From Numida meleagris (Eukaryota > Chordata > Aves > Galliformes > Numididae), in contig NC_034412.1 of NCBI RefSeq assembly GCF_002078875.1, forward strand, positions 83,928,897 through 83,992,896: a stretch of 64,000 nucleotides of DNA. Direction: 5' to 3'. A program made the position numbers and the translations under genes. The notes beneath the pieces were generated by a model, which ran no database searches, was not told the DNA's origin, and saw only the letters and a list, made by a program, of their open reading frames with translations. Positions 14,601 to 27,000 of the stretch are shown in pieces (position 1 is the stretch's first letter; each line of letters opens with the position of its first letter).

Positions 14601-17600
14601 CTGTGTCTCAAGACTATTTAGAATTTTGACTGAAACAAGCAAGAATATAAGGATATTTTTTATTAAACAATTTAATTATTATTTATTAAACAACTAAATA
14701 TATTTATATACATAATGTATATACATGCATATGCAGATCTTTCCAGGGTGGTCTTTGGGCTAGTTCTTAAATAAAATTGATTTTAACAATCACTCTGTAT
14801 TCAAAGCTGAAAATAACTCAAGCTCATATCATGAGCGGCACCCATCTGTTTGGAGGCAGAGACTTGTGGTACCAGTCCTGAGAGGTTTCATGATGTCCTT
14901 TCTTTTTACTTCAGAAAGCAAGAAAAAGGAGACTAGAGTATTCTCATCCAAAATGGGCAATTGTTCATTCTGTCTCAGCAGAGTGGGAAGCTAGTGCTTT
15001 TTACATTAATGGACAGAAGTAGATGCAATCAAAACTCTGGAAAATTTCAAACTGCTTTTTCTCACATGAGAAAACAAACAGTCCTGTGAAACGACTTGAG
15101 ACTTAGAGAGTAGAAGAAAAAAATTTCCATCCATACTTCATTTTGTGACTCAGAAAAACATAGCCATTTTGGATCATTTCTTTGATGTTAACAAGAGCGG
15201 ATTCTTGTTCAAGAGTCCTTATAACAGGGGAGCAAGGAGAGCTCAAGCTGCGGAGGAGAGCAGACAACTACCAGCAGATGGCTTCTATTTAAATTCTCTA
15301 AACATTTAGTTGTTTTTCTAAAGCTGCCTTTCTTGCAGTTTAAATTCTGATATATTTTGGTGGTGCCTGAGCAAGCAGGTACTTCTGCTCTGTGACAAGT
15401 TTCCACTGTTGCATAATACCCTATAGGAGAGAGGGGCATTGCCCAAAATTTTCCCAGCACCCTCTTGATAAAACTTGAAGAATACACCTTTTAAGTCAAT
15501 GTATAATGAAGAAGGAATTAAAACTGTCTTTAAGTGAAATGTACAATACAAAAGGTTAAAAGATCCTGCAGTAAATGATGTTTCTAACTAAGATAAATAA
15601 GCTGCAGTGCAACATTGCTCTTAAGAATTGCTCTTACAAAACAAGCTGTATGCAATGTGTTAACAAAGTCAGCCAGGTGATGGTCAGTTAACATGCAACA
15701 ACAAAGACCATGGGGTAAAATAAAAAAAAGGCCAGGTTAGTGCTACCTGAGGCAGTTCCTGCAGAGGAGGTTGCAGATGAAGCCGTCTTGCCATGTGTTT
15801 GGCAGGGGCTGTGGACAAGCCAGCTGGGTGCAGCAGCCTGAGGCCGGTGGAGGGCTGTGCTTCAACAGCCTGTCCTTCTTCCAGCCAGCATACTTAAAAT
15901 TTTTTGCTTCTGCAAAATTGTTTTCCTCATTTACAGCCTCAATAGCTCCTTTTTACTGAGCACGAAATTTTTTTGTTTCATTTTTTAAAAATCTCATTTC
16001 TGGAGAAACATCGTACTTCTCCATTCCAGAAAGGTTTCAGACCTTCTTAGGAGCAAATGAATGCAAAAAAATACCCTCAGGTGTCTTACTCTTGTACACA
16101 TTCACAAGAATAAAAAATACTCACTTCCTACTCTAGGATTGAAAATGGAACACTTGAATGTTTGGGACTGATCTTCACAATGCTGTCAGTAATCTTCCCT
16201 GAGTTTCTGTTTTCCTCCAGTTAAATGAATGAAATAGAAAATCTTGCCTTTTCCTGTGCCCCAGCATTGGGGAGTAGTGCACTAGCTGGGATTGTTTCTC
16301 CTTGTCTACCTTCTGTATCAGTTCCTATTCAGAAAGCAGCTGGTCTCTGAATATATTCAGCACCAGTTATCTCCATGTACAATATATCCTAGCAGACCCA
16401 AGCTTCTCTTCATTTATCTTCTTTCTTTTTTTTTCCCCCGGATAACATTTCTTTGACTATTTATCTGTCTTTCTCCAGCCCCTACCCCATAACTTTTGAA
16501 ACTGTTGGCCAATTTTAATGAAGTCTGGCAGAAAAGTGCCAATCTTAAAGACATTAAATTATTACATTCCTATCATCTTTGTGAAAATCAATAGGTGAGG
16601 AGGAAAGATTCAGAACAGGTGCCTCTGCTGAAGGAAAGGTACCAGTCGGCAACAGCAGTGACCCAGTCAGGGTGCATGCCAACACACATCCCCTTGCTTA
16701 ATGAAAATTTATGCTCTGTGATGAAGGAGTGCTTTAGAGCAGTGAAGCTGGGAGTACAGGAGAGACAAGAGAATGGAGCATTTAAAGCTTAAATCTGATG
16801 TGAAAGGAGCATTATTATTTTTGCCGTTTCATTGAAGATTTTTTTCCCCACATCCCACCTTATTCAGAATGAGTTCTAAGGGCTGCACTTAGCCTTGAAG
16901 TGTAATGCTTATGAGTCCCAGTCTGCTGTTCAGGCCCACCACAGCAACCAGCCTGATGTATAATGCTCCCCTCCCCTCTCCCTGCTCAATGGAGAGTAAG
17001 GCCAGGATTTTAGGCTCAGGTACCCAGCAGGTCTGCCCCCTCACTGGTGAGAGTACTGGGAATAGGGACACACCACCGATCACATCCTATGCACAGCTCC
17101 TACTCATAGCTGGAGCCAGCAGGACATTGTGTTCCAAAAGGTCCCATCTCCTACCAGCCCTTTCTCTGCAGGCTCCCAAAAATCTCAGCTGGAGATCTCA
17201 AAGTTTCCCAGCTTTATAGTGAACCAAGTAAAGAAAGTAGGTCAGCAGTGACAAAATAACTCATCTTCTTCCCTCCATCCAGCTCCAGCTCCACCTCTCC
17301 TAAAAAAATGCTGTTGGAGGATGACTCACAGGCCCTTTTCTTCTGAACTTATGTCACCTCAACACAAAAGAGCAAGCCAAAAGACCAGATTTCCATTCTC
17401 AATTTTTTATTTTTTTTAAATTGTTTCTAAACATTTTCATTTTTCCACAGAAAAGTACAATTTTTTTTGTACTAAATACGATAACTCTAATTTTCCCTTG
17501 AGGATTACAACCAAGGTTGCAAAAAGATGGCATGAGCAATTTTGAGCACCCTATTATTTAGCAGCAGAGTCCTGCTTTGATCCATCTCCCTGCTGACTTC

Positions 17601-19669
17601 AATGGAACTGCACTAGGTATAAATTAAAGCAAAATTCAGTCCATCAGCTCTACTTTAGGCTTCATGCATCGCATTTAAGCAGTGCCTCCACCTTGATTTC
17701 ACCTTGCTGCAGTCAGCAAAGAATGCTGATATAAAAGGTGTCGTGCTTTCGTGTATCCACTCACTACGCTTTCATGTTTAAGCTGTACTATTTTACCTTA
17801 CCGTTAAAATTACATTTAGGCAAAAGTGAAAGAGTGTATAATCTCTTGTGCTCTCTCTGGAGAAAAAGCCTCTATTAACTTTTTCTTTGTCTCCCTATAC
17901 ACAAATAGAAGCACGTATTTTGCAGTCAAAAACAAACAGCAAAGTAAAACATCTATTGCAGGGAGTGCAGTCACTCAATCTAATGTTTTTCATGTGAATG
18001 GTGAAATAAAGCGGTATGTCTTCAGCGGGCAGGAACCTAGATTTAAAAAAATAGAAGATATACTGAGATCATCAATCAAGTTAGCAGGAGTTAGATGTCT
18101 GGTCCCTTAGATGCCAATAACAATCCCAGCCATGTTGCATCAATTAGTCGTTGATTACTTGTGAAGAAGTAAGAAAGCTTTAGTGTTTATCTCCCTTTCC
18201 TCATTGCCATGGAAGAGTGCATCAAAGAAACATATCGCAAGCCACCACCATGGCCACATAGATGAGTGCTCCCCTCACGGTCAGGTCAAGGCTCCATCTG
18301 CCATTGAAGACTTCTTTCACGTAACAGAAAAAAATTAAATAACTGTGTGGGCTAAATCTATTTATGACAGTAATCTTTTTTGTCCTCAAATGTCATCCAC
18401 TAAACATGCCCTACTCCTCTTTGTCACAAAACTTTGGGATGAAGAAACCCTTTTTTTTTTTGGCCTTAACACAGACATAAAATGAGAACAAATGGAAAAG
18501 AGGCTTAGCTGTACCTGCAAAGTAATGTACTTTAAAATCATGATGTGCAAACTGGATGTCATATTGAAGGTCTGAAATTGGAAAAAAAAAAAAACTACTA
18601 ACCTTTCAGATAAAGTTACAGTCAGAAGCTTATAGCACTTTTACACCGTAAAGCTCTATCAAAATGAGTTCATTTCTCTTAACATCAAAGAAAAACTATT
18701 CAAAAATGTAGTTCGTTGAAATGTGACAGGATTTTTTTCAAACTTTAACTGGTCAACCTTCAACCAGCATAAACAACCAAAAAATGTTAGTTACCAAACA
18801 TGAAAGCCCAGGTATTATTGTAGCACACTCCAGTTTATCTATTTGACTAGCCGCTTTGAGGAGCTACAATGTGCCCTCTCTCTTGAACTAAACCGTCACT
18901 GACTTCAATCACTCTGCTCCGTTTGTGCATTAGGACTAGGATCTCATGCAGCTTCAGTTTTTTTTCTAGGAATCTTTCAGAAGTGACTGAAAAGTAAGAG
19001 AGGTTTAAGTGCCAACGTCATGACAGGCTAGTTTAAATAAATGCTTTTCTTTCAACATTTCAGAAACTGTTGTCTAACCACTGTTTTCATTTCTTCCAGT
19101 ATTTAGCCTGCCAAAAGCTTGCGTTTGGACAGGCAGCCTCCTACTGTATCAAAATACATTTGCCATTCCATTAAATAATACACTTAAGCCAGCAAACTTC
19201 ATCTTTTACACAGGCCCTACTAGTCAGTGCCACGTGAAAATAAAATGTGTTTATATGTGCAAGAACAAATAAAAACACTAGCAACACTTGTGAAAAACAT
19301 GGTTGTGAAGGCAGAAAGTGCATTTCAAGCATGCTTTAGTAAAAAGAGTTTATCAAAATGTTTTACTTAGGCAGAAACAATGACAAAATCCTATCCTCCA
19401 GATTTGGAAGTCCAAGAACACTTCACACACCAAGACAACTGCCACACCAGGATATATCTCATAACATCACAGCTAAAGATACAGCACCTGTCCTGGCTAC
19501 ATTGTAGTCTTCCGACCTGAGCACTTCATGCTGCAGCTCAGCTGAAGCCCAATTTGCTTTATGGATGAAGCATAAAACCTCAGCAATATTGGCACAAATT
19601 TTCTTCTGTTTCAAAATAGGTTGGACTAAACTGTGGTTACTGGTGTTGCTTGCAGATGTACTAAGTTAG
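11631..19669. other. Intergenic DNA, no gene recognised
   Basis: All open frames are about 106 codons or shorter, without similarity to known proteins. The stretch contains a polypurine tract (13880-14010), an AT-rich low-complexity patch (about 14650-14735) and relics of an old dispersed motif CTGACTTCAAT at 17593 and 18898. No gene is supported. Confidence 0.55.
13880..14010 (+). repeat. Polypurine (GA/GGAA-rich) tract
   Basis: About 130 bases are almost entirely A and G on the plus strand, with GGAA, GGAAGG and AGAAAG units interrupted by few pyrimidines. This is low-complexity sequence of a kind that can adopt triplex structures. The 105-codon frame through it is a composition artefact. 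Confidence 0.85.
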
Positions 19670-20746
19670 ACTTTTTGTATTAAGATGAGTGGACGGTGAG
19701 GTAGATTGAGAACTGTCTGACTGGCCAAGCTCAGAGGGCTGTGATCAGTGGTGCAGAGTCCAGGTGGAGGCCTGTATTTAGCAGTGTTCCTCAGGGGTCG
19801 GTGCTGGGTCCAGTCTTGTTCAACATCTTCACCAATGACCTTGATGACGAGATAGTGTCCACCCTCAGCAAGTTTACTGATGATACAAAGCTGGGAGGAA
19901 TGGCTGACACACCAGAAGGCTGTGCTGCCATTCAGTGAGACCTGGACAGGCTGGAGAGTTGAGCAGAGAGGAACCAGATGAGATTTAATGGGAGCAAGGG
20001 TAGAGTCTTGCACCTAGGGAGGAATAACCACATGCACCAGTACAGGTTGGATGACCTCCTGGAGAGGAGCTCTGCAGAGAGGGACTTGGGGGTCCTGGTG
20101 GATGACAGGTTGGCCATGAGCCAGCAGTGTGCCCTGGTGGCCAAGAAGGCCAGTGGTAACCTGGGGTTCATTAGAAAGAGCGTGGCCAGCAGGTTGAGGG
20201 AGGTGATCCTCCCCCTCTACTCTGCCCTGGTGAGGCCTCACCTGGAGTATTGTGCCCAGTTCTGGGCTCCCCAGTACAAAAACACAGGGATCTCCCCGAG
20301 AGAGTCCAGAGGAGAGCCACAAAGATGATAAAGGACCTGGAGCACCTCTCTTATGAGGAAAGGCTGAGTGACCTGGGTCTGTTCAGCAATAAGAAAAGAA
20401 GATTCAGAGGGGATCCGATCGATGTCTATAAATATCTCAGGAGCGGGAGGCAAAGGGATGAGGCCAGACTCTTTCCAGCGGTGTGTGGCAATAGGACAAG
20501 GGGAAATGGCCACAAACTGAAGCACGGGAAGTTCTGCACAAATGTGTGTAAGAACTTCTTCACAGTGAGGGTGTTAGAACACTGGAACAGGCTGCCTAGG
20601 GAGGCTGTGGAGTCTCCTTCTCTGGAGACATTAAAGACCCGCCCAGACACCTACCTGGCTGGTCTAGGGAGCCTGCTTTGCAGGCGGGTTGGACTCGATG
20701 ATCTCTAGAGGTCCCTTCCAGCCCCTACAATTCTGTGATTCTGTGA
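19670..20746 (+). mobile_element. CR1 LINE, 5'-truncated, broken ORF2 3' half
   Basis: This is the largest repeat in the window. The translated segment shows CR1 reverse-transcriptase signatures: a [13 protein letters not shown] block, then a TDDTKLGG block in place of the usual [39 protein letters not shown] and [16 protein letters not shown]. The frame is broken by stops at 19936-19938 and 19960-19962 and by a frameshift near 20285-20300. In the catalytic motif (normally FADD) the alanine is threonine. The 3' end carries GATCTCTAGAGGTCCCTTCC and two ATTCTGTG tail repeats. It is non-functional and 5'-truncated, lying about 3 kb upstream of the BOD1L1 CpG island. The 5' boundary is approximate. 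Confidence 0.95.
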
Positions 20747-22172
20747 CAAGCAAGCATAAGAAATCTGACACTTTTTTAAGCAGAGATAATCATGAAATAC
20801 ACTGTTTATGTATTAGCGATGCACATTTTTACAACAAAACAATTCATCACTGAAGGCTCAGTGTTTTATTGTGCCACAATAATCAACACATAAGCTACGC
20901 AGCAAAAGAAAATAAGCCTTACAAAATGGAGCAACAACAATAACAAAGATGGTGCAAAGCACAGACATGTTACCACATATGTAGAAGATGAACTGAGCAA
21001 TTCAGTTAGAGTGAATTCCTAGCTGGTGTTAGGCAGCTTTAGAGATTTTACTGCCCAAGAATCTGCTCAGGTATTTCAGTCATTCCCGATGAAACTCGAA
21101 TTCTTCTGAACAGCTCCCTCTTCTGTGTATCCGTATTTGTAAAAAGACTACAGAGATTACAGAGGGCTTAATTCAGTTTAATTTAAATTGTTTTATTATC
21201 AAGAGGCTCTTCGTTTCTTTTTTTCAGCATCGTCCCGTAGGACAATGTACAGTTGGACCCAGACAACAACAAAAAAAGCCATCTTCAGCTAGCATTTAGG
21301 ATTAACATTCTGCAGTACTGGATTAATTAGTTTGGTAAATAAAATATCTGGAAAGCCTGCAACAGTGAGTAAGTTTTGTGTAACCCGGGACAGTAGGAAA
21401 CTCATAGCACAGAACAATCACATTAAGCTGTTGAATCAATTAGAGTATGGACTGCTTGTTACAATAGTTTCAGACCACTGGGCATAACCGAACCCTGATA
21501 ACCCTTAAATTCCTAAATCTCATTCATGGATTGCCACTGTCTACTATTTTTTTAATCACATTCATTAACACAGCTTGAGACAAAGACTACAGGTATTCTA
21601 GGCTGTGATGTCTTGTGTGTGAGTGGTATGCTGTTTGGTGAAGCAAGTATATTACTTCTGCTGTAGAAAGGGCAGGTTTTTTCCATTTTCTGTGTTATTC
21701 CTGAATTTTCATGAAAATAGAAATATATGTATGTATGTATATAAATGTAAGTCACGTTGCTTTTTCCTAACAAAAAAAAAATCTTAAAATGTTGCTAACT
21801 TGCCAACAAAGTCTGAATTTTTCATCCACTATCATGGTCACACACAATTTCTAAAATCAGCAGTGCATTTACAAAAATGATGCCCTTGACTTCTGCACTT
21901 CATTGCTTACTGCTACATGACCTTTAGTGAGCAGTGGCAATACTTTTCTTTACTGAGAAATGATGTAAGAGATCCAATAAACCGCATGCTGGTACATACC
22001 AGCTGTACCAGCTCCAAGTTGCAGACTTCTTAATACTTTTAAACTTTGGTGCTTTCATCCTCCAAGATTCCAGCTTTTATAAATTACTCCAGAATTCACA
22101 GATAATACTATCACGTTACTCTTAAATACTTGTCAGATTTAGTTTGCTCTATGGAGATCTAAATCATCTAGA
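20747..22172. other. Intergenic DNA, no gene recognised
   Basis: No open frame exceeds about 73 codons. A short (GTAT)n-like run lies at about 21725-21745. No RNA gene or regulatory cluster was recognised. Confidence 0.6.
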
Positions 22173-22383
22173 TAGAATCATAGAATCATTAAGGTTGGAA
22201 AAGAACTTTAAGATCATCTAGTCCAACCATCAACCCATCACCGCCATGCCCACTAACCGTGTCCCTCAGTGTCACCTCTACATGTTTCTTCAACACTTCC
22301 AGGGACAGTGACTCCACCACCTCCCTGGGCAGCCTGTTCCAGTGCCTCACTACTGTTCTGAGAAGAATCTTTTCCTGATAGAT
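22173..22383 (-). mobile_element. CR1 LINE 3'-end fragment, minus strand
   Basis: In plus-strand reading it begins with ATAGAATCATAGAATCATTA (reverse complement of the CR1 tail), followed by AAGATCATCTAGTCCAACC and CACCTCCCTGGGCAGCCTG, the complement of the CR1 ORF2 end. It is truncated and inert. Confidence 0.95.
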
Positions 22384-23104
22384 CTAATTTATCTTACAGT
22401 AGTACAGCTAGGGACAAGCTTCTAACTTGCTTTCAAGTCTGCAGTAACAGTCCTGAGACTCTATCCTTTATAGTCAAACAGATTTTTAATGACGATTAAC
22501 ATTTGTAGTTGAACAAGATCTCCGCTCATCACATCATAAAATTTGTATAACAAGAACATTAATGCTGTCAAATCTCTTTTATAACTCAGCAAGCCAGTTG
22601 CTCTTTATAGTATTTATACTTCTTTTCATCCTTGCACATTCCAGAGCCCAGCCACCTACAGCAGGAAGTGACAGGAGAGCGAAACCACACCCAGCACTGT
22701 CACTAATGACATTACCTTCTGTATTTTCACATTTTTTATTTATTGGCTTTGGTGTCCTGATTTAGTCATGGTAAATCAGATGACAGATTACTACCCTGTA
22801 GCTTATGCTAAGTTCAAAGCAAATGGAGATATTCGGTGACAAGAGCAGTCAGAGATTTTATTTTGAACAGTTGTGACTGTAATACAGAGAAAAATAAATG
22901 TAAAGAAGTAAGTTGCAAACAAGAGATAGCTTGAAAACTCGCATTAGAAGAGCAAGCACGGCATACCCTGAAATCTAAAGGGAATATGCTTAAACTATTT
23001 AGAATATTGTCACCCGGTAGCTTCTAAAAGCCTTACAGAGCTGGAGTAACTGTTTATACTTGCTGGAGCAACCACTGAGACAAAAGGACGGGGACACTAA
23101 ACCC
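22384..23104. other. Intergenic DNA just upstream of the CpG island
   Basis: This AT-rich sequence ends abruptly at the GC-rich promoter near 23105. Short open frames only (67 codons or fewer). No divergent gene's first exon could be recognised on the minus strand. Confidence 0.5.
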
Positions 23105-23161
23105 TCCCAACAGCCGGTAACCACCATTCAGCGACGTGACGCCCACATCCCCTCAGGAGGC

Positions 23162-23170
23162 ACCGGAAGC
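23162..23170 (+). promoter_or_regulatory. ETS/GABP-type site
   Basis: ACCGGAAGC matches the strong ETS consensus (CCGGAAG core) and lies inside the CpG island upstream of the coding exon. Confidence 0.6.
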
Positions 23171-23246
23171 AGTCACCCGCCCCCAGCCGCCGTCGTGGCC
23201 CCGCCCCTCGCCTGAGGGAGGAAGCGCGCGGCGCTGCCCCCACCAT

Positions 23247-23256
23247 GATGGCGGCC
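23247..23256 (+). promoter_or_regulatory. YY1-like site overlapping a candidate ATG
   Basis: GATGGCGGCC matches the core of the YY1 consensus (AAGATGGCGGC), which in vertebrate promoters often sits just downstream of the transcription start. The preceding CACCATGATGG also has a strong Kozak look, so these bases may be initiator DNA, a start codon, or both. Confidence 0.5.
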
Positions 23257-23276
23257 AGCGCAGGAAGGGGCGGGGC

Positions 23277-23845
23277 NNNNNNNNNNNNNNNNNNNNNNNN
23301 NNNNNNNNNNNNNNNNNNNNNNNNNNNNNNNNNNNNNNNNNNNNNNNNNNNNNNNNNNNNNNNNNNNNNNNNNNNNNNNNNNNNNNNNNNNNNNNNNNNN
23401 NNNNNNNNNNNNNNNNNNNNNNNNNNNNNNNNNNNNNNNNNNNNNNNNNNNNNNNNNNNNNNNNNNNNNNNNNNNNNNNNNNNNNNNNNNNNNNNNNNNN
23501 NNNNNNNNNNNNNNNNNNNNNNNNNNNNNNNNNNNNNNNNNNNNNNNNNNNNNNNNNNNNNNNNNNNNNNNNNNNNNNNNNNNNNNNNNNNNNNNNNNNN
23601 NNNNNNNNNNNNNNNNNNNNNNNNNNNNNNNNNNNNNNNNNNNNNNNNNNNNNNNNNNNNNNNNNNNNNNNNNNNNNNNNNNNNNNNNNNNNNNNNNNNN
23701 NNNNNNNNNNNNNNNNNNNNNNNNNNNNNNNNNNNNNNNNNNNNNNNNNNNNNNNNNNNNNNNNNNNNNNNNNNNNNNNNNNNNNNNNNNNNNNNNNNNN
23801 NNNNNNNNNNNNNNNNNNNNNNNNNNNNNNNNNNNNNNNNNNNNN
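23277..23845. other. Assembly gap (569 N)
   Basis: A continuous run of N inside the CpG island, probably unsequenced very GC-rich DNA. It contains the upstream part of BOD1L1 coding exon 1, including most likely the initiator codon. Reading frames across it are not meaningful because the gap length may be an estimate. Confidence 0.98.
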
Positions 23846-24002
23846 GCCCCCGCAGCAACAGCCGCCGCTGCCGGGGGCCGGGGCCGCCGCGGGGAGCGGC
23901 ACGGCGGAGCCGGAGCTGGTTTCCATGATCGTCAGTCACCTCAAAAGCCAGGGGCTCTTCGACCAGTTCCGCCGCGATTGCCTGGCCGACGTGGACACCA
24001 AG
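23846..24002 (+). CDS. BOD1L1: BOD1L1 coding exon 1 (5' part missing)
   Basis: Visible residues 1-52. A Pro/Gln/Gly/Ala-rich leader, as in mammals, is followed by the start of the Shg1/BOD1 region: ELVSMIVSHLKSQGLFDQF, then RRDCLADVDTK. The donor is AAG|GTGCGG, phase 0. The true start lies in the N run. The ATG pair at 23245/23248 is out of frame with this exon at the gap length given, so it should not be taken as the start without closing the gap. Confidence 0.9.
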
Positions 24003-27000
24003 GTGCGGGCGGGCGGCGGTGCCCGGGGGCTGCCGGCTCCGCTCCCCGGGCGCGGGGCAGAGTCGGGTGGGACGGGGAGGTGAGGGGCGGCCGCGCGGGC
24101 CGTTGGAGCTCGTGCCTCTCCTCAGCTGTCCTGAGGGGCGAAGCAGAGGCCGCGTTCTCTGAGGGCGGCGGTGCGAGCGCGGCTGTTGGTGCTGAGCCGT
24201 TCCGGCGGCGCGCGTTAAACGTTACAGCCTCGTAGGAAGCCGGGCACGGCGTGCTGCCTGCGGCGGGCCGCTGCGAGGCCTCCGGCTGCTCCAGCCGCCG
24301 GACGGATGGACGCTCGTCATCCAACTGCTCTGTCTTGTTGTGCTTTGTTTTTTTTTCTCAGCCTGCCTATCAGAATTTGAGACAACGTGTTGATAACTTT
24401 GTTTGCAACCATTTGGCCACTCATACCTGGAGCCCTCATCTCAACAAGAACCAGCTGAGGAATAATATTAGGCAGCAGGTTCTCAAGTAAGTGGTACTTC
24501 TGGGGTTTGCTCGAATACCCTCATGCTCTGTGACAGCTAGCTGAGGCTGTAGGTCAGTTGTAAGCTGCCTGTTTTCTTTCAAGAGACTTCCAGAGAAGCT
24601 TTTTATAATTTAAGCAAAAGGTGGAATTATTTCAGTTAGCAAGTTGTCATCAGCATTAGTAAGAATTAGGCTGTAAATGTTATTTTGTCTGATCCAAGCT
24701 GGCCCAGCGATGGAAGGCCTGTTTCTGACTTGGGGTGTGACATCCCAGCTCAGGATAACCTTAACTATTTCTTCTTAGTGAGAAATAAACACTTTGCTAT
24801 TAACAGATTTTGAACTAAGGGGAATTAATAAAATTTGACAGATAAAGCTCTGCAGAGTACAAAGCAAAAATCACAAAACACAAAACTGGACATACATCTG
24901 TCTAGAGGAAGAAAAGCTTTTGTGGGACTGCTCTTACATCCAAATGATGTCATGCGCCTATCTAATGCTTGATTATTTCATTAATGTTCCTTTAGTTTTA
25001 TTTCTTAAAAAGTAGTCATAAGAAGCATTGGGAAGTTTCTGTAAGTAGCATGAGTGTTGTCGCTGAATTGGGTCAGACAAGAGATCTGTGAACAAATGTG
25101 TTCAGTTATGATTTAGTGACGCTTTTGGTAACTGGTACAGAGGATCTGGGGATTTAACTAAGCAACACTGTCAAAAGACAGTGTAATCTTATAAACAGAG
25201 GTCTAGAGAAAACCCTAAGACAAAAGGTTCTCTCTTGTCACTAATTTTGTTACTTAAGATTAAAGGTGTTCTGTAAAGCTGTACAAACTCTGAGGAGTCC
25301 CACTGCATTGTGCAAAAAGTGAATTAGGACAGTGATGGCTGATGTAGTATTAATCTGTTCCTCATGCTGTCCAAAATGTATTTGTCTTATGCCATGGGAG
25401 TTAAGAAGATCAGGTTCCTTCTTAATTTTTTTTCCCAAAATATACTTTTAAAGTTAGTTAACATTTGTAGACATAACTGGTAATGCCATAGCCATAGACT
25501 GTTCTGTTGTGTCAATTCCATGCAATTGGATCACTTCATTACTTAGACTTTTTCTTAATTCGTAAGGTTTTAGACCTGTGGAAATACAGACAGCTGACTA
25601 AATACAGACCTGAGTGATGTTCTGAAAACACTAGTGCTTCACTTGAACTGTTTAGGAGTGTTCACATCATATCTAAATGAACATACGCCATTAGGATGTT
25701 CTCCAAAAGTCATTTGCTTACTAAGTATCAATGTAACTTTGTTCCAGGTCTGGAATGCTGGAATCTGGAATTGACAGAATTATTTCTCAGGTTGTGGACC
25801 CAAAGATCAACCACACATTCAGACCTCAGGTGGAAAAAGCTGTCCATGAATTTTTAGCAACACTGAATCACAAAGAGGAGGCAGGCCCCAGTACAGCTCC
25901 AAGTGAGGAGAAAGCAGACGCGTCTGTTGCAGTGCAAGGTATTCTACTGCTTCTGTTAACCAGTCTACCATCAGAAATTTGTTTTCCTTAAGAAAGGAAA
26001 CATTGATTAGGTTTGCTGCTAGCATGGAATCATTGGTGTCCTTACTGGCAAGCTGAGCTCCAGGCAGTATGCAATAATACTTGTCTCTTGCTACAATTAT
26101 AAAGTTAGAAGGCAAGAGAGATGTCACTATGTATCACTTTGTCACTTCTACCTGAGCTTACAGGGGATCAGTTTACTGTGGGGAGATAAGTTGGTCTTAG
26201 GCTTTGGCCCTCTGAGTGTTGTATGATCAGATGAAACATAGCTGTATGAGAAGAATGATTCATTTTTTTATGCTTTGGTAGATCAAAAGAGGTTATCTGG
26301 AAGACATTTGTCTTAGTTCTGTCACTGTGTGCTGAGGTTCTTTCAGGAGCTTAAGCTCTGCTGTAAATCAGCCAATCCTTAGTTTGTTTATAAACACACC
26401 ACTTTCTTTGTTTTTCATTTATGTTGCCCTGTATCAGCTTCTAAACACTTCAGCAGGTATTTGTCCGTTCTTTCTCTTCCTGAGAGACTCCACGGCAGTT
26501 CATCTACTTGTAACCAGACCCTTTATTTAAATCCTAGCTCTTTTCCTGTGGGGCCCACTTCCTTTAAAGTAAGTGGGCTAACAAGCCAGCTGCAGCTCCC
26601 AGTGCTAGTCCAGTTAACCCTTTCTCATCCATCTTCAAAATTCTTTTTAAGAGAATGGGAAAGTGATATACAACAATAGAGCTATTGAAATATAATCAGT
26701 ATGTTGAGTCCATTTCTGATGTCATTTATGAAGACACCAGGGGAAAGAGATGTAGAATTCTTGTGGCAGTATTCTGTTTTGTGCTTCTCCCTAGCCCACT
26801 GATGGTGAAGTTGAGCATCCTTCTTGTAGACAACCCTTGCTTTTTCATGAGGATTGTAACATCTTGTTCTTTTTTTTTAATAACTGAAATCTCTGGATGC
26901 AAAAGTAGTCAAACCTTTTGGTTAATTTTATTTATCTTAAATGGAGTAGTAATTCTTTTTTCTTTTGACTTTCTTAATGTCATTGTCATTCTCTCTAAAT

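Larger units (their letters stand above)
23105..24330. promoter_or_regulatory. BOD1L1 CpG-island promoter region
   Basis: Base composition jumps to very GC- and CpG-rich between about 23105 and 24330, with no TATA box. Housekeeping-type sites are visible: an ETS/GABP consensus ACCGGAAGC at 23162-23170, GC boxes at 23199-23207 and 23267-23276, and a YY1-like GATGGCGGCC at 23247-23256. This arrangement fits constitutive initiation of a ubiquitously expressed gene. The island is interrupted by the N run and continues into intron 1. The transcription start itself cannot be placed. Confidence 0.85.

Noticed and set aside
23136..24083. Long open frames on both strands across the N run.
   Set aside because: The frames are open only because N codons cannot be stops; only the 3' part from 23846 on the plus strand is real coding sequence.
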